A DNA stretch of 64,000 bases from Aliivibrio fischeri (GCF_009727955.1 NZ_WOBR01000001.1:1-64000), one strand, 5' to 3'; positions 19,301-31,331 are shown, counted from the first letter of the stretch. The notes: generated by a model not told the origin, from the sequence alone. Translations and numbers: made by a program.

Positions 19301-20838
19301 ATATTGTTGAACTGGCGAGCTTGTTCAATTAAAGCTTTTGCCTTATCTGATGCTTCATTACGCTCAACATGGCCTGCAATCGAAGTTACTAATGCTAAGC
19401 CGCGTTCAAACTGTTGAACTGCCGCAGAAGAAAGATCCAACTTATGTTTAATCGCAAGTAATGCGGTAGTTTGAAGTTCTTCTTTCGCTTTTAATTCGCT
19501 TTGAAGATCAATGGCATTATCTTGAGTTAACGACTCATTTGCTGTTAATTGCTGCGCTTTTTCAAGTGCTTTAACCGCTTGTTGGTATTGAAGCGCACGA
19601 GTTTGCTGCATATCCAACGCTTGTTGGTAATCAGCAAGCTGTGTTTTAAGACTATCAACTTCTTCTTCCGTTAATAGTGCTTGCTCTTCAGCCATTGCAA
19701 GTTGTTCTGCGGCTTCTTCCACCACCATCACTTGCTCTTCTAGACGCTCTGTTAGCTCTTCTAGATCCTCAGAATAACGCTCAATCTTCTCTTGTTGACG
19801 AACCGCAGTTTGTACTAATTGAAGATGATCTGATGCTGCTTGATAATCTTGTTCAAGTCCTGATTCTGATTCAGTAAGAAGCTCTAATTCACTCTGCATA
19901 TTATTTAATACAGATGATAGATCCACTAAGCTGCGTTGTGCATTCATTAACTCAACACGGTGCGTTAATGTTTGCTCAACTTTCTTGCGGCGATCATTAG
20001 CGTGACGCATGTAATCTGAAGCAACGTAATTAGTTGATTCTGTGATTAAATGTTTGAATAAATCACGATCAGACTGAGTCGTCTTAATCGCTTCTAATGT
20101 CATACGGTTTTCACGTAGTGCTGCTTCCATATCTTGGAAGGCTTTCTTAACACCACCATTTTGTGGCAGTAAGTAATCACGCAATGAACGAGTGATCGCA
20201 CTTGAAATACCACCGTATAAAGACGCTTCGATTAAACGATAGAACTTAGAACGATCGCTTGTGTTACGAAGTTTCTTCGGTAATACACCGTAATCAAACA
20301 TTTGAGCGTGATAATCCGTTACAGAATTAAACGCTTTAAATTGAACGCCTTCGTACTGTGAAACCATCTCTTTTACGTCATTGATTTGACGAACACGAGC
20401 TTGATTGTCAGAAACCGATTCAATCATTAAATCCGTTGGTTTTACATGGCTTGGTAAACCAACAACGATGAATGGTTTAATATCAACTTTCTTATCACGA
20501 CCAGCTACTTGCTGCAATTTAACCGCAAAAAGTACACGTTGCTTACGAGAGTTAACAATATCTAGCGCTGCATAACATGCACCCGGTTTTAATTTACCGT
20601 GTAGACCTTTGTCACGAGAAGCTTGAGAGCTACCCGCTTCTGTTGTGTTACGGAAATGCAGTAGTGACTGATCAGGAATAAGCGTGGTAATAAACGCCGC
20701 CATTGTGGTCGACTTACCCGCACCGTTACCACCAGAAAGTGTGGTTACTAGATTATCAATGTCAAAAGTACGGGCAAAAAAGCCGTTCCAGTTAACCATG
20801 GTGAGTGATTGATATTTACCACGTTCAATCATACTCAT
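16366..20838 (-). CDS. mukB: Chromosome partition protein MukB
   Basis: A 1490-residue SMC-like ATPase (E. coli MukB is 1486) that forms the MukBEF condensin and compacts the nucleoid. The N-terminal Walker A is GGNGAGKST (about 36-44). Two long coiled coils flank a central hinge that includes [26 protein letters not shown]. The C-terminal signature [18 protein letters not shown] and Walker [12 protein letters not shown] complete the ATPase head. The start ATG overlaps the mukE stop as ATGA. Last gene of the cmoM-mukF-mukE-mukB operon. Confidence 0.98.
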   Translation of the reverse strand: MSMIERGKYQSLTMVNWNGFFARTFDIDNLVTTLSGGNGAGKSTTMAAFITTLIPDQSLLHFRNTTEAGSSQASRDKGLHGKLKPGACYAALDIVNSRKQRVLFAVKLQQVAGRDKKVDIKPFIVVGLPSHVKPTDLMIESVSDNQARVRQINDVKEMVSQYEGVQFKAFNSVTDYHAQMFDYGVLPKKLRNTSDRSKFYRLIEASLYGGISSAITRSLRDYLLPQNGGVKKAFQDMEAALRENRMTLEAIKTTQSDRDLFKHLITESTNYVASDYMRHANDRRKKVEQTLTHRVELMNAQRSLVDLSSVLNNMQSELELLTESESGLEQDYQAASDHLQLVQTAVRQQEKIERYSEDLEELTERLEEQVMVVEEAAEQLAMAEEQALLTEEEVDSLKTQLADYQQALDMQQTRALQYQQAVKALEKAQQLTANESLTQDNAIDLQSELKAKEELQTTALLAIKHKLDLSSAAVQQFERGLALVTSIAGHVERNEASDKAKALIEQARQFNNIAERAEQLKAQYKDLERAVRLQRQAQELAEEYAKRFNITIDSEMVLEEEQARHEEMLETVQEQQENIVDKRSELKRQEQQYRSESHRLESIAPKWIAANDALHKLNDQCGVELEDSQMVISQMQETLENERVLSTNKDRLAARKEELESEIERLAAPGGSGDARLKGLADTLGGVLLSEIYDDITLSDAPYFSSLYGPARHAIVVSDLSGIKDKLVDLEDCPDDLYIIEGDIDAFDDSVFDAEEMENAVCVHLNDRQMRYSRFPELPLFGRAAREQRLETLREEREIAVEEHAKAAFDSQKLQRLYQSFNSFVSTHLAVAFDADPEVELKQAREQLAQVSRQLTELVATEQQHKSQISASKEALSQLAKIAPHINVLEDETITERFEEISAQVEQVSEAESFLRQNGKAIAELETLQRALEVDPEQFDALKAEHEQIDAQLQSLKAQLFAISDLVERRHHFGYEDAVALLNKSSELNEQLKAKLVQAEQARTKAKEQQKQAQSQANQYNQVMASLKSSHQAKQETVQEFKRELQELGVHADHSALERAEVRKSELNERLHSSRGRKSELEKGITSNELEIKGLVKQSRKVEKLYKDLRTFVVNAKAGWCSVLRLARENDVERRLHKRELAYLSAEELRSMSDKSLGALRLAVADNEDLRDSLRASEDTSKPERKVLFYIAVYQHLRERIRQDIIHTDDPVEAIEEMETELGRLTEELTSRENRLALSSESVANIIRKTIQREQNRIRMLNQGLSQIGFGQVTGVRLNVGIRETHATLLAGLSEHQAQHQDLFGNARLTFSEAIAKLFQRINPHIDVGQRSPQTLGEELLDYRNYLELNIEVNRGADGWLQAESGALSTGEAIGTGQAILLMVIQSWEEESRRLRSKDIMPCRLLFLDEAARLDGKSIATLFELCDRLDMQLLIAAPENISPEKGTTYKLVRKIFKDREHVHVVGLKGFGQESAASRTQQTLEEAEIAE

Positions 20839-21572
20839 AGATCACCTTCCAATTCTAATTCATGTTGCTCTTCAGCCGGTTTTTCATTGCTATCTGCATC
20901 AAGGTCTAAGCTAGATTGACTCGCTTCTTCTTGATGAACAACCACCGCTTCACCATCACGGATTAAACGTAATTGTGCTTCTTTCATATCATCGCTTGTA
21001 CGTACATCTGCACCGAAACGGAAAACCGCTTCACTGATACGGAATTTACCTTGTTCACCAACAGGGATAATCATTCCTAGACGTTTTAAACGACGAAGCG
21101 ACGTTCTTACTTTATCAAACAGCTTTTCTTTATCTAAGTCAGAACCAGAAGCACGGTTTGTTACTAACTTCATTAGCTTTTGTTCATCAGCTAATACTAG
21201 TAGCTCATCGAATAACTCTTGATTAGTAAAGATACCTTCGTGAGCCAAACGCTCAGGACTTAGATATAAGAAACACAATACTTTACCAACAAGCATATCA
21301 ATTTCAGCTAAAACACTACGTGCAATGAAAGACGTTGAACGTGGACGTAGGTAGAAAAAAGCTTCAGGTGCTTTTACCAATTCAGCGTTATAACGTTGAT
21401 AAAACAGGCCTAGCTCATGTTCAAACTCACATAGTAATGCGTGATTATCTAAATCTTCACTGGCTACATGACGGCCAGAACGTAATAAACTGTCTAGCTC
21501 TGGGAATAATGGATTAGCAATGGCTTTTGCTAACTTCTCAGGCATAAATTCTTCAATATTTGTCAATGACAT
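20835..21572 (-). CDS. mukE: Chromosome partition protein MukE
   Basis: A 245-residue MukBEF subunit that binds MukF and loads or regulates MukB. The N-terminus [28 protein letters not shown] aligns with E. coli MukE (MSSTNIEQVMPVKLAQ), which fixes the start at 21572 rather than the upstream in-frame ATG at 21590. The C-terminal tail is acidic. It overlaps the end of mukF by 20 bp and the start of mukB by 4 bp, indicating translational coupling and stoichiometric synthesis. Confidence 0.96.
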   Translation of the reverse strand: MSLTNIEEFMPEKLAKAIANPLFPELDSLLRSGRHVASEDLDNHALLCEFEHELGLFYQRYNAELVKAPEAFFYLRPRSTSFIARSVLAEIDMLVGKVLCFLYLSPERLAHEGIFTNQELFDELLVLADEQKLMKLVTNRASGSDLDKEKLFDKVRTSLRRLKRLGMIIPVGEQGKFRISEAVFRFGADVRTSDDMKEAQLRLIRDGEAVVVHQEEASQSSLDLDADSNEKPAEEQHELELEGDL

Positions 21573-22890
21573 TTGCTTGTACCTTCGCACCGAATTCGTT
21601 AATAGACTGCCAATCAGGTTGAACGGCTTGGAAATCGGCTTCTGAATAACCGAGGCGCACCGCTTGATCTACCACTAAACGGGCAAGATCAAAGTGCTGA
21701 GAATGTGGGTATGTTGATAGGTAATTCTTAAGGATCGTACCTAATTCAATTGCTTCACCCGTATCTTTGTGATGTTGAAGCATCTCTGCTACACGCTCTG
21801 CAAGAATATCTGTGATCACACTCAATTCTTCATATTCCATTTCATCTGGAACAATACCGGTTACTTCATCATCACGCAGTATCAATGCTTCATCACGCAT
21901 ATCACGAAGACGAGCAGCATCAGCGTAAGTCAGTAGCCAAGGCGCATCAAAGTAACCTTTAACAGAATCACGTAAACGTTGGCTAAATGCTCGGTTCTTA
22001 TCCATATCAATTGCGGTACGGATAAACTTATGAACATGTCGGTCATAACCGATCCAAAGATCAATCGCTTGCTGACCCCAACTTACAATACGGTCTAGCT
22101 TCATTTGTAATGAATACAACAGAGCGTCAATAAACTCGAGCTCTTCATTACCGTAAACAATTTCTTGAATATTCAACAATTCTGTTTGCAGCTGATCGCC
22201 CGCAGCCTGTAATGAATCTTGCAGTTCACGTAAATTACCAGATGTTTCATCAAGCAATTTTTCACAGCTAGAAATCGCTTCACGCCAGTTTTGGTTTAAA
22301 AGTTCCGCAATTTCTTCTTTTACTGATTGCTGTTGTTCATCCATAACACGTTGGTTTAAATCGATACGATCAAAGATTTCACCAACAGAGTATTTCAGAA
22401 CACCATAAACGTTTTTACGCCAGTGTTTTGCTTCACCGCCCTTTTCCGCCGCTTCTGATGCTTTTTGGATCTCTTCTGCAACCATCGCCAATTGAATAGA
22501 AAGCTTCAATTTAGAGAATTGACGGTGGCGCACATAATAATCAGTGATCCCTATAGCTAATGGCGTAAGACGATAGATGTTCATTCCATCAGTACTTTCA
22601 CCACTAAAGCGGCTAATTAAACGTTGTTTTACTAATTCATTGATTGCATTGTTCGCACGAAAAGCAATGGTGTCACTGGATTGTCCAAATAACCCACTGA
22701 TGATTCCAAACGCATCGTGAAGTTCGCCTTCACCTAGCTCATCATCAAATCTTTCATTACTGAGAACAGCAATGGCCAACAAAAATGCCAAACGCTCAGT
22801 TGGCAAATTCAATGAGAAATCGTGCTGTTTTACCCAACCAACCAGTTCATCAACAGTTTGGTCTGTAACAGCATTAGAAAACTCACTCAT
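21553..22890 (-). CDS. mukF: Chromosome partition protein MukF (kleisin)
   Basis: A 445-residue kleisin that bridges MukB heads and dimerises through its N-terminal winged-helix region. The start [19 protein letters not shown] matches known MukF proteins, so I set it at 22890; an upstream in-frame ATG would add 21 unconserved residues. The central helical region and the C-terminal winged helix are of normal length (E. coli 440). It follows cmoM by 25 bp in the same operon. Confidence 0.96.
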   Translation of the reverse strand: MSEFSNAVTDQTVDELVGWVKQHDFSLNLPTERLAFLLAIAVLSNERFDDELGEGELHDAFGIISGLFGQSSDTIAFRANNAINELVKQRLISRFSGESTDGMNIYRLTPLAIGITDYYVRHRQFSKLKLSIQLAMVAEEIQKASEAAEKGGEAKHWRKNVYGVLKYSVGEIFDRIDLNQRVMDEQQQSVKEEIAELLNQNWREAISSCEKLLDETSGNLRELQDSLQAAGDQLQTELLNIQEIVYGNEELEFIDALLYSLQMKLDRIVSWGQQAIDLWIGYDRHVHKFIRTAIDMDKNRAFSQRLRDSVKGYFDAPWLLTYADAARLRDMRDEALILRDDEVTGIVPDEMEYEELSVITDILAERVAEMLQHHKDTGEAIELGTILKNYLSTYPHSQHFDLARLVVDQAVRLGYSEADFQAVQPDWQSINEFGAKVQANVIDKY

Positions 22891-22915
22891 TGTGTATCCT
22901 TTGTGTACATCATTA

Positions 22916-23695
22916 TTATTTTCTCTTCGCCCATACGTGAATATAACGGCCAAGAGAGAGATAAGGTTCTTGACGGCATAATTGCTCTTCGAGCTTTAAT
23001 ACGTCTTCTATTTGGTAATCGCCCATGTATTCCATATTACCAATGTAATCATGAAATGAACGAATGCCTGATTTTCCTTTAATTTCATAACCTGCATCTT
23101 CAATCCACTGATACACGTCATTAGGCATTAGACCTTTTTGAGGTTGTAACTTAAACCTTTTTCGATGGGGCATACCATCTAAAACATGAGGAATATTGCC
23201 ACAAATCACATTTTTGAGCACAAGGCCGTGATGGTTATAAAACATGATGGACGCATATCCACCCGGTTTTACTTGTTTTAAAAGAATGTCTAATGCTTCT
23301 TTTGGATTATCTAACCATTCCATAACCGCATGGAATAGAAGAATATCAACCTCCCCGACATTATACTGTTCAATTTGTTGTACAGCAGTATGAATAAATT
23401 GATATTGCGGTAATAAACCGTTGTCTTCGACTGCTTCTTTCGCTAATTTCAGCATTTCTGAAGAAATATCACATAACGTTACTGAATGACCGCGTTTTGC
23501 AATTTGCTGAGAAACTTGTCCAATCCCACCACCGGCATCTAGCACAGTAAGTGGCTCAGATTTTGCATTATTTTCAGCTAAGATAGTTTCCATATCTTGC
23601 CATACAATTGTTTGACGGATCCCGCCCTTGTCGGAACTATAGATGTTCTTCGCAAATTTGTGGGCGATGTCGTCGAAATTACGGTCTTTATTCAC
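22916..23695 (-). CDS. cmoM: tRNA 5-carboxymethoxyuridine methyltransferase CmoM
   Basis: A 259-residue SAM-dependent methyltransferase (formerly SmtA) that methylates cmo5U34 of certain tRNAs to mcmo5U. The start (GTG, 23695) gives [18 protein letters not shown], which matches CmoM orthologues. SAM-binding motif I is [12 protein letters not shown] (about 48-60). Motif [11 protein letters not shown] follows. It heads the operon with mukFEB, the same order as in E. coli. Confidence 0.94.
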   Translation of the reverse strand: MNKDRNFDDIAHKFAKNIYSSDKGGIRQTIVWQDMETILAENNAKSEPLTVLDAGGGIGQVSQQIAKRGHSVTLCDISSEMLKLAKEAVEDNGLLPQYQFIHTAVQQIEQYNVGEVDILLFHAVMEWLDNPKEALDILLKQVKPGGYASIMFYNHHGLVLKNVICGNIPHVLDGMPHRKRFKLQPQKGLMPNDVYQWIEDAGYEIKGKSGIRSFHDYIGNMEYMGDYQIEDVLKLEEQLCRQEPYLSLGRYIHVWAKRK

Positions 23696-23830
23696 AGTGG
23701 TTAAGTTATGATATTATCTATTGGAAACATGCATTGTCGCATAAGAGCTCAAGGAAGTAACAGCATGACGCTGTTTTTTGTTCTCAAGTGGTGATTTTTC
23801 ATTCTATATCAGCGGTAATAGTTAAAAAAT

Positions 23831-24694
23831 ATGTTTGAGTTAAAGAAGTTTTTATCATCCATGTTAATGCCCCTACCTGGTTTTCTCCTAATAGGGTTCA
23901 TTGGATTATTGATTTTATGGTTTTCAAAAAGGAAAGGATTTGCCTCTTTTTTATTAACTTTATCTCTTTTGGGTATTTTTCTGCTCTCTTTTCAACCAAT
24001 CACAACACCATTATTAAAATCAACTGAACGAATTTATCCTTCGTTTATTGCGCCAGAGACGCCAGTTGAATACGTACTTGTTCTTGGTAATGGTCACGTT
24101 GTCGATGACGAAATATCCCCTATTTCAGAGCTATCTAGAGCCGCTGTCATGAGATTGACAGAAGGGATCCGTATATATCGTATGTATCCTGGTTCTAAAA
24201 TGATTCTTTCGGGCTATAACGGTGGAACGACAGTGAGCCATGCTCGTATGATGGCGCGTGTTGCTCTTTCTTTAGGTGTCCAGAAATCAGATATCTTATT
24301 ATTAGAAAGCGCTAGAGACACTCATGAAGAAGCAGTTCAAACTTTTAATTCAGTTGGCAAAAGTACACTGGTTCTTGTTACTTCGGCGAGTCATATGCCA
24401 AGAGCAATGTCGGAGTTCCATCAATTAGGAATGGATCCAGTTCCTGCACCAACCAACTACCTTGCTCATTCAGAGGTTAAGCAACCTTGGGATAAGTACG
24501 CACCTAAAGCAAAATATTTAGAGCAAAGTGAACGTTTCTGGTATGAGCAAATGGGTCGTTGGTTTATGCAATTAAAAGACTTAGTGATGAAGAAAGAGCA
24601 ACAAGCTCAAGAGACTCCGAAACTTGAAATTGAAGATGTTATGGAAAAAGTAGACGAATTAAAAGATTCCCTACCTTTACCTGACGAACAATAA
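23831..24694 (+). CDS. elyC: Envelope biogenesis factor ElyC
   Basis: A 287-residue inner-membrane protein with two N-terminal helices (about 14-33 and 38-57) followed by a DUF218 domain (about 79-240) containing VLVLGNGHV, LSGYNGG and LVTSASHMPRAM. E. coli ElyC (YcbC) affects peptidoglycan assembly and undecaprenyl-phosphate use at low temperature. The C-terminal 40 residues are Glu/Lys-rich and variable. It is divergent from cmoM and convergent with kdsB, as in the conserved E. coli gene order. Confidence 0.92.
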   Translation: MFELKKFLSSMLMPLPGFLLIGFIGLLILWFSKRKGFASFLLTLSLLGIFLLSFQPITTPLLKSTERIYPSFIAPETPVEYVLVLGNGHVVDDEISPISELSRAAVMRLTEGIRIYRMYPGSKMILSGYNGGTTVSHARMMARVALSLGVQKSDILLLESARDTHEEAVQTFNSVGKSTLVLVTSASHMPRAMSEFHQLGMDPVPAPTNYLAHSEVKQPWDKYAPKAKYLEQSERFWYEQMGRWFMQLKDLVMKKEQQAQETPKLEIEDVMEKVDELKDSLPLPDEQ

Positions 24695-24708
24695 AAACGT
24701 ATACAAAT

Positions 24709-24749
24709 AAAAAAAGCACATACTGTTTAAAACGGTATGTGCTTTTTTA
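24709..24749. terminator. Bidirectional terminator between elyC and kdsB
   Basis: An 11-bp-class stem around AGCACATAC / GTATGTGCT is flanked by A-run and T-run on either side, so it can end transcription of both convergent genes. Confidence 0.9.
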
Positions 24750-24761
24750 TATTGATTGATA

Positions 24762-25511
24762 TTACTTAGATAGAATCGCGCGTACTTTTTCTAAATCTTC
24801 TGGGGTATCAACTCCTGCCGCAGGTGCTTCTTTTGCTACTGCAACGTGAATTTTTTCACCATACCAAAGAACACGAAGTTGCTCTAAGCATTCAATTTTT
24901 TCAAGAACACTTGGTTGCCAATTAATGTACGTATTAATAAAGCCTGCACGATACGCATAAATACCGATATGACGAAGTAAAGGGTTAGTGGTAAGCGTCT
25001 CTCCTTGAGCGAAAGCATCACGATCCCATGGAATTGAAGCTCGGCTAAAATACAACGCATAACCTTCGGCATCCGTAACAACTTTAACTGCATTAGGGTT
25101 AAATACATCGTCTTCTTCATCAATAGTCACCGCTAATGTTGCCATTGGTGCTACTGAATCTGACAGATTTTGTGCAACTTGTTGAATGATACTCGGTGGA
25201 ATTAACGGCTCATCACCTTGTACATTTACAACGATCTCATCAGCTGAAATTCCACATTTTTCAATCACTTCAGCAAGACGTTCTGTACCTGATTCGTGGT
25301 TTGGTGACGTCATACATACATCACCACCGAAATCTTTTACAACAGCTTCAATACGACTGTCATCAGTCGCTATGATCACACGATCTGCGCCAGCCTTTGA
25401 TGCTTGTTCGTAAACCCATTGAATCATCGGCTTACCACAAATGTCAGCTAACGGTTTACCTGGTAAACGAGTTGATTGGTAACGTGCAGGAATTATGACT
25501 GTGAACGACAT
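24762..25511 (-). CDS. kdsB: CMP-Kdo synthetase KdsB
   Basis: A 249-residue cytoplasmic nucleotidyltransferase that activates Kdo with CTP for LPS inner core synthesis. Motifs: [16 protein letters not shown] (6-21) for CTP binding, NVQGDEPLI (metal/CTP site) and RHIGIYAYR. Length equals E. coli KdsB (248). It overlaps ycaR by 19 bp and is the last gene of comEC-msbA-lpxK-ycaR-kdsB. Confidence 0.97.
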
Positions 25512-25690
25512 GATTCAACCTCTTCCATTGTCATACGACGAGCTTCAGGCTCAAGCATTACAGGAATGCCATCTTTGATTGGGTAAGCAAGACGATCAAT
25601 TTTACAAATAAGCTCTTGCTTATCTTTATCGTAGTTCAGTTTTCCTTTACATACCGGGCAAGCTACGATTTCAAGAAGACGATAATCCAT
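25493..25690 (-). CDS. ycaR: Trm112-like UPF0434 protein YcaR
   Basis: A 65-residue zinc-ribbon-like protein: [18 protein letters not shown] ... then [21 protein letters not shown]. It belongs to the Trm112/UPF0434 family; eukaryotic Trm112 activates methyltransferases, but the bacterial role is not settled. It lies between lpxK (1 bp away) and kdsB (overlap 19 bp) as in E. coli. Confidence 0.93.
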
Positions 25691-25691
25691 A

Positions 25692-26678
25692 TTATTCTTT
25701 TACCTCAATAATTTTATTTAATATTTGTTGTGCTTTTTCTTCTGGGAATGTCGCATCAACAGGCAAGTACCACCATGACGATTGAGCAAAAGATTGGCAT
25801 TTAACGGCATCTTTTTCTGTCATGATTAACTGTTCGCCATACTGCATTAGTTGTTCAATTTCTGTTGGTTCAAACGCTTTATGATCTTCAAAACCTTGAG
25901 TATGAACCACATTCGCTTTCAGCTGATTAAGAGTCTCAAAAAATCGTGGAGGATGACCTATTCCAGCAAAAGCAACTAAATTTGATAACGATGAAACACT
26001 GCGTCTTTCACCGGTAACTAAATTAATCGCTTCACTTGGTTGAAGTCGCATTGATACCTCATTTTCTTGAGGTTCTCCACCATTACAAATTAAGAAATCA
26101 ACACTAGATAAACGCTCTACGCCCTCTCTTAGTGGACCGAGAGGAATATAATGCTGATTACCAAAACGACGTTTTCCATCAATAACAATAAACTCTATGT
26201 CTCGTTGAAGCGCATAGTGCTGTAAGCCATCATCAGTAATAATAAAATCAACGCCTTGTTGTTCAAGCATTTTAACTGCTTCGCTGCGAACTGGCGCAAC
26301 AGCAACTTCAGCTTTGGTTCGTTGTTTAATTAAGACGGGCTCATCACCTGAAATATCTGGCGTTGTGGTTTCTGTTAATAAATAAGGGTAATGCGGAGCT
26401 TTACCACCGTAACCACGAGAGGCAACCCCTACTTTATAACCTTTTAATTGCAGCTGCTCAACAAGCCATACAACAACCGGCGTTTTACCATTACCACCAG
26501 CGGTAATATTACCAACAACGACAACAGGAACCGAAGAACGGTAACTTTGTTTTTTACCATTTTGGTAATCTGATTTTCGTTTTGTGGCTATCCATTTGAA
26601 TAGGCAACTAAGTGGCCACAATAATGGCCACAATAGCTTTCCTAAAAAATGGTTATCAAACCAAATTTTGTCAATCAT
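25692..26678 (-). CDS. lpxK: Tetraacyldisaccharide 4'-kinase LpxK
   Basis: A 328-residue membrane-associated kinase that phosphorylates the 4' position of the lipid A disaccharide precursor to lipid IVA. The P-loop is [11 protein letters not shown] (about 57-67); [12 protein letters not shown] and the C-terminal MTEKDAVKC motif are typical. It overlaps the last base of msbA and is followed at once by ycaR, so the operon couples lipid A synthesis with its flippase. Confidence 0.97.
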
Positions 26679-28426
26679 TAGTCACCAAACTGAATACGGT
26701 GTAATTGAGCATAAGCTCCATCATGAGCAATAAGTTCAGCATGATTACCACGTTCAACCACTTCACCCTCATCCACAACTAAGATCTGATCGGCATCTTC
26801 AATGGTTGATAAGCGGTGAGCAATAACCAATACTGTTTTGTCTTTTTGAAGTTCATCGAGTGCTGACTGAATCGCTTTTTCTGATTCGGTATCAAGTGCC
26901 GATGTCGCCTCATCAAGAATTAATACGGGTGCGTTTTGTAATAATGCTCGAGCAATCGCAATACGCTGACGTTGACCACCTGATAAACTTGCGCCATTTT
27001 CACCAATCATGGTGTCAAAGCCGTCATCCATTTTATTAATAAAGTCAGAAGCGTAAGCAAGCTCTGCTGCTTTCTCTATTTCTAAACGGGTAAACTTACC
27101 TTCAGATGCATAAGCGATGTTGTTTGCAACGGTATCATTAAATAAATGAACATTTTGAGATACTAAAGCAAAGTGCTTACGTAAGTTTGGTAAACGGTAA
27201 TCTTCAATCTTATCGCCATCAAGACTTATTTCACCAGAATCAACATCATAGAAACGAGTAAATAAGTTCGCGATAGTACTCTTACCTGAACCAGAACGAC
27301 CAACTAAAGCAATTGTCTTACCCGCAGGTAAATCAAAGCTAACATTACGTAATGCTGGGCCGTCGGCTGTTGGATAAGTAAAAGTCACATTATCAACTTT
27401 GATGTCACCTTTTACGGTATCTCTTTCAATCGTACCGTCGTCTTTTTCTTTATCCATATCCATCAATTCAAACAAAGTCTGACATGCTGCCATACCACGT
27501 TGGAAATCAGAAGTAACACTTGTTAACCCTTTTAATGGACGCAATAAACCAAACATTGCAGAGAAAACAACAGTGAAAGTACCCGGAGTCAATGTCTCTT
27601 TAATTGAATCAACACTTGCCAAATAAAGCACGGTAACTAAAGCAAACGAAGCAATCATTTGAATAATAGGGTTAGCTAGACCTTGAGCAACCACCATTTT
27701 CATATTTTGCTGACGCATGTGGTTACTAATGTTATCAAAACGTTCAGATTCAACTTTTTGACCACCGTAGCTAAGTACTACTTTGTGTCCCTTTAGCATT
27801 TGCTCAGACGTTGCGGTTAAAGAACCCATCGCCGTTTGCATGTTTTTACTGATCTTTCTAAAACGTTTAGAAACATTGCTAATAGCGAACGCAACAACTG
27901 GAGCAATAACTACTAATACCAAGGAAAGCTGCCAACTGTTCCAGAACATCAGACCTAATAAACCAATAATGCTCGCAGATTCACGTACAATATTAACTAA
28001 CGCCTTACTTGTCGCAGCAGCAACTTGCTCTGAGTCGTAAGTAATTCGAGACAGCAAACGCCCTGTTGATTCTTGATCAAAATAACTTACAGGCATATGC
28101 ATAAAATGATTAAAAATCTGGCGACGAATACGCATAACTACGTTACTCGCAACCCAGCTCATACAATAACCAGAGACAAAGCCACTTAAACCACGAATAA
28201 ACATCATAGCTAAAATAATAAATGGCATTTTCTTTAAGAAGTCAGAATCTGCACTACCAAAACCTTCATCTAAAAGTGGTTTTAGTAAAGAGATCATGTA
28301 GGTATCACTTAAGGCATTAATCACAAGGGCGACAACAGCAACGCCAAGTCCCGCTTTATACAGAGAAATATGCGGCCATAAACGTTTAAATGTTGCCCAT
28401 GTAGATTCGTCTTTTTCAATAGTCAT
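26678..28426 (-). CDS. msbA: Lipid A flippase MsbA (ABC exporter)
   Basis: A 582-residue homodimeric ABC exporter, the same length as E. coli MsbA, that flips core-lipid A across the inner membrane. Six membrane helices occupy about 1-320. The ATPase domain has Walker [10 protein letters not shown] (about 375), signature [16 protein letters not shown] and Walker [13 protein letters not shown]. It lies between comEC (34 bp upstream) and lpxK. Confidence 0.97.
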   Translation of the reverse strand: MTIEKDESTWATFKRLWPHISLYKAGLGVAVVALVINALSDTYMISLLKPLLDEGFGSADSDFLKKMPFIILAMMFIRGLSGFVSGYCMSWVASNVVMRIRRQIFNHFMHMPVSYFDQESTGRLLSRITYDSEQVAAATSKALVNIVRESASIIGLLGLMFWNSWQLSLVLVVIAPVVAFAISNVSKRFRKISKNMQTAMGSLTATSEQMLKGHKVVLSYGGQKVESERFDNISNHMRQQNMKMVVAQGLANPIIQMIASFALVTVLYLASVDSIKETLTPGTFTVVFSAMFGLLRPLKGLTSVTSDFQRGMAACQTLFELMDMDKEKDDGTIERDTVKGDIKVDNVTFTYPTADGPALRNVSFDLPAGKTIALVGRSGSGKSTIANLFTRFYDVDSGEISLDGDKIEDYRLPNLRKHFALVSQNVHLFNDTVANNIAYASEGKFTRLEIEKAAELAYASDFINKMDDGFDTMIGENGASLSGGQRQRIAIARALLQNAPVLILDEATSALDTESEKAIQSALDELQKDKTVLVIAHRLSTIEDADQILVVDEGEVVERGNHAELIAHDGAYAQLHRIQFGD

Positions 28427-28460
28427 AAGTACTTATTCTTCATATACAATTATCTATATT

Positions 28461-30764
28461 CTACTCTGAATTTAAGTTATCGCCAAATAGCTTTCTGTAC
28501 CAAACGTTCTGATTCACTTCTGAATACCTATTAATATGTAATTTATCATTAGTTGCATGAAGGCTTATTTGTCCAGATTGTGCAGTATCTAACCAAGTTA
28601 TATTATTTTCGCTGTATTTTTGTTTTATTTGTTTACTAGGTAAATTCCATGGGCTAAATCGCCCTGTTGATACAATTGCTGTTTTATTCTTCATTTCATT
28701 AACCCAACGATCTGTTGACGATGTTGTTGAACCATGATGAGGAACTAGGAGAACATCTACAGAACTAAAATCATTTTGGTTTAATATCAACATCTCTGAA
28801 ATAGCATCAATGTCCCCAGTTAATAAAAATGTCCATTTATCAATATCAAATTTAATCACGCAAGAATGTGGGTTGTAAGCTCTCTTGACTAATTTTGGTG
28901 GCCATAAAACCTCAAACTCTATACTTCCTTCTTGCCACTTTTCACCTTGTATACAAGGTATTGTTATGTTGCTTATCTCACTGGTACGAACCCAATTAGG
29001 TGCAAATCGCTCTATTAAATAATCTTTACCACCAGCATGATCATTATCCAGGTGACTTAAGATTAAACCGGTGATCGATTGTATCCCGCGACGGTGTAAA
29101 ATTGGCTCTATAACACTTTCAGCAATACTACCGTTATTCCATTTCATTCCTGTATCGTAAATAATCGTTTTATCGTTAGCTTCAATGAGCACGGCTAAAC
29201 CATGGCCAACGTCTAAAAAATCAACTTGCCATTTTTTATCCGGCCTTATAAAAGCCGCACAAATGAGTAATATAAATAAAGGATTAACCAATGCTTTAAG
29301 TGACATAAAAAATTTAAGCATTAACAATATAAGAACAAATATAATGACTTGATTAAATACGGTAGGAAGCAAAAGCCATGAATGTTCCGCTTGTTTAGCT
29401 AACCACCATATCGGCTTTAGTGAACCATTAGCCCCTTTCCAGAACCATGCGCTAATTGGTAAACTCAGCATATCAAATACGACTCCTACCAGACTAAGAG
29501 GAACCGTAAATAAACTCACCCATGGGACGGCTATCAAGTTGATAAATGGTGATAAATAACTTATTCCGGAGAAAAAATACCCTTGGATAGGGATCAACAA
29601 TGTAAATAAACCAAATTGAATAAAAACAACTTGGCTCACTTTTTTTACTTTTCCATTTAATTTGTCTGTTCCTATTTTTTGATAGATATACAAAGAAAAA
29701 AGAACAACACTAACTGCACAAAAAGAGAGCCAGAAACTCATTGATAATGATGAAAATGGATTAATAACCAAACAAAGTAATAAACACCATAAGAAATAAA
29801 GATGCTTTGGCCACTTAATTCGTAAAACCAGTAAAATCGAGACTAGAAAACAAGCAATAAGGGCTCTAATTGTTGGTAGTGAAAAATCAGCAAGCCACGC
29901 ATAAGAAGTAGCAAAAAAACCACCAAGTAGAACAGGTAACCAAACATTATAAGATTGGGGCGATAAAGCTCTTATACCTCTGCCAATAAACCATCCAATT
30001 CCATAAACAAAACCTATGTGCAAACCTGAAATAGCCATAAGATGTGCTAAACCAGAATTACGTAAAATTTGCCACTCACTCGCCGAAATATCTCCTTTAT
30101 ATCCAAAAGTAAGAGCTAGCAGTAGTGATTGATAATCGTAATTGGACGTATTTTCATAAGACTGTATAAATAAATTACTTCGATAAGATCCTGAAGCAAC
30201 TTGTCTTTTTGCTGATTTCACTTTCCCGTATGCATGTATGCCTTTTGATAATGCGTACCCTTCAAGTTTATACCCAACTTCATTATGCCGTCCTATAGGA
30301 GGTCTCAAAGAAACATCAAATTGCCATACCTCACCTTGCTTAAAGAGAATAGATGTATCATCAGTCAATTGCTTTTTAAAATCTCGAATCGACAACCTTA
30401 CTAAAGGGGAAAAATTAGGTAAAAACTTATTACTATTAAACTCAGTAACTTGTACTAAAATTGAAGATGTCGTTTCTTTAAATGCAATTAGACTTTGAAT
30501 TTCACCTTTGATGGTAATATCATGTCCTTGACTATAAAGACTTTTATTTAAGTTTTGATAGTAAGTTATGTGTAAGGATGTGATGATTAATCCCAAAAAG
30601 ATACCTTGTATCACCTTTAATTGGGAATATTTTAAAGCTGCTAAATAGCTAATAATACACAAAAAAAATACAGACGACGGCAGGTTTGTCGGCCAAAAAG
30701 TCGATGAAAGAAGAATAAGAATTACGACAACGATCTTTATACGTATGTCATTTAACAGAAGCAT
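28461..30764 (-). CDS. comEC: DNA uptake channel ComEC/Rec2
   Basis: A 767-residue polytopic inner-membrane protein that carries single-stranded DNA into the cytoplasm during natural transformation. It has an N-terminal DUF4131-type region, a Competence domain core with GLAHLMAISGLHIGFVYG, and a C-terminal metallo-beta-lactamase-like domain with DVGHGLAVLIE, SHLDNDHAGG and VPHHGS, a possible nuclease. Its ATG is only 6 bp from the divergent ATG of the DUF2062 gene, so its promoter must lie inside that gene. Base composition is more AT-rich than the neighbouring housekeeping genes. Confidence 0.94.
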   Translation of the reverse strand: MLLLNDIRIKIVVVILILLSSTFWPTNLPSSVFFLCIISYLAALKYSQLKVIQGIFLGLIITSLHITYYQNLNKSLYSQGHDITIKGEIQSLIAFKETTSSILVQVTEFNSNKFLPNFSPLVRLSIRDFKKQLTDDTSILFKQGEVWQFDVSLRPPIGRHNEVGYKLEGYALSKGIHAYGKVKSAKRQVASGSYRSNLFIQSYENTSNYDYQSLLLALTFGYKGDISASEWQILRNSGLAHLMAISGLHIGFVYGIGWFIGRGIRALSPQSYNVWLPVLLGGFFATSYAWLADFSLPTIRALIACFLVSILLVLRIKWPKHLYFLWCLLLCLVINPFSSLSMSFWLSFCAVSVVLFSLYIYQKIGTDKLNGKVKKVSQVVFIQFGLFTLLIPIQGYFFSGISYLSPFINLIAVPWVSLFTVPLSLVGVVFDMLSLPISAWFWKGANGSLKPIWWLAKQAEHSWLLLPTVFNQVIIFVLILLMLKFFMSLKALVNPLFILLICAAFIRPDKKWQVDFLDVGHGLAVLIEANDKTIIYDTGMKWNNGSIAESVIEPILHRRGIQSITGLILSHLDNDHAGGKDYLIERFAPNWVRTSEISNITIPCIQGEKWQEGSIEFEVLWPPKLVKRAYNPHSCVIKFDIDKWTFLLTGDIDAISEMLILNQNDFSSVDVLLVPHHGSTTSSTDRWVNEMKNKTAIVSTGRFSPWNLPSKQIKQKYSENNITWLDTAQSGQISLHATNDKLHINRYSEVNQNVWYRKLFGDNLNSE

Positions 30765-30770
30765 AAACTA

Positions 30771-31295
30771 ATGCCAAGAAAACTCATTAAACGTTTTTTA
30801 CCAAACCACGAAACCATTAAGCGCCAAAAAGCCTTAAAAATATTTGGTAATGTTTTGTACAATCCAAACTTATGGTGCTTAAATCGTCGCTCAGCAGCAG
30901 GCGCGTTTGCTGTCGGGTTATTTATGGCTTTCGTTCCTCTTCCTAGTCAAATGATCATGGCAGCTGGTCTAGCTATTTTATGTAGTGTTAACCTTCCCCT
31001 CTCTATTGCTTTAGTTTGGGTTAGTAACCCTGTTACTATGCCAGTGCTTTTTTATGGTGCATATAAAATTGGCGCATGGGTTTTATCTACTCCTGCCCAG
31101 CATTTTCATTTTGAGCTTTCGTGGGAATTTATTGGTTCACAAATGTCGACAATTGGTCCTCCATTCTTATTAGGATGCGCTATTTGTGGTATTTCGTCTG
31201 CTCTTATTGGTTATTTTGGTATTCGTGGGCTTTGGCGCTACTCAGTAGTAAGAAGTTGGCAAAAGCGAACTCTACGAATCAAACTATCTCGATAG
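30771..31295 (+). CDS. DUF2062 membrane protein
   Basis: A 174-residue protein with a basic N-terminus (MPRKLIKRFLPNHETIKRQK) and about three membrane helices. The segments NPNLWCLNRRSAAGAFAVGLFMAFVPLPSQM and VSNPVTMPVLFYGAYKIG are the DUF2062 signature. Function is not established for the family. It is divergent from comEC with start codons only 6 bp apart. Confidence 0.9.
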   Translation: MPRKLIKRFLPNHETIKRQKALKIFGNVLYNPNLWCLNRRSAAGAFAVGLFMAFVPLPSQMIMAAGLAILCSVNLPLSIALVWVSNPVTMPVLFYGAYKIGAWVLSTPAQHFHFELSWEFIGSQMSTIGPPFLLGCAICGISSALIGYFGIRGLWRYSVVRSWQKRTLRIKLSR

Positions 31296-31331
31296 GCATT
31301 TAATTAATACCCTTTTTTAATATCTCCATAT

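Noticed and set aside
17163-20200. Several 60-84-residue frames antisense or frame-shifted within mukB
   Set aside because: They are shadows of a long, well-conserved coding sequence.
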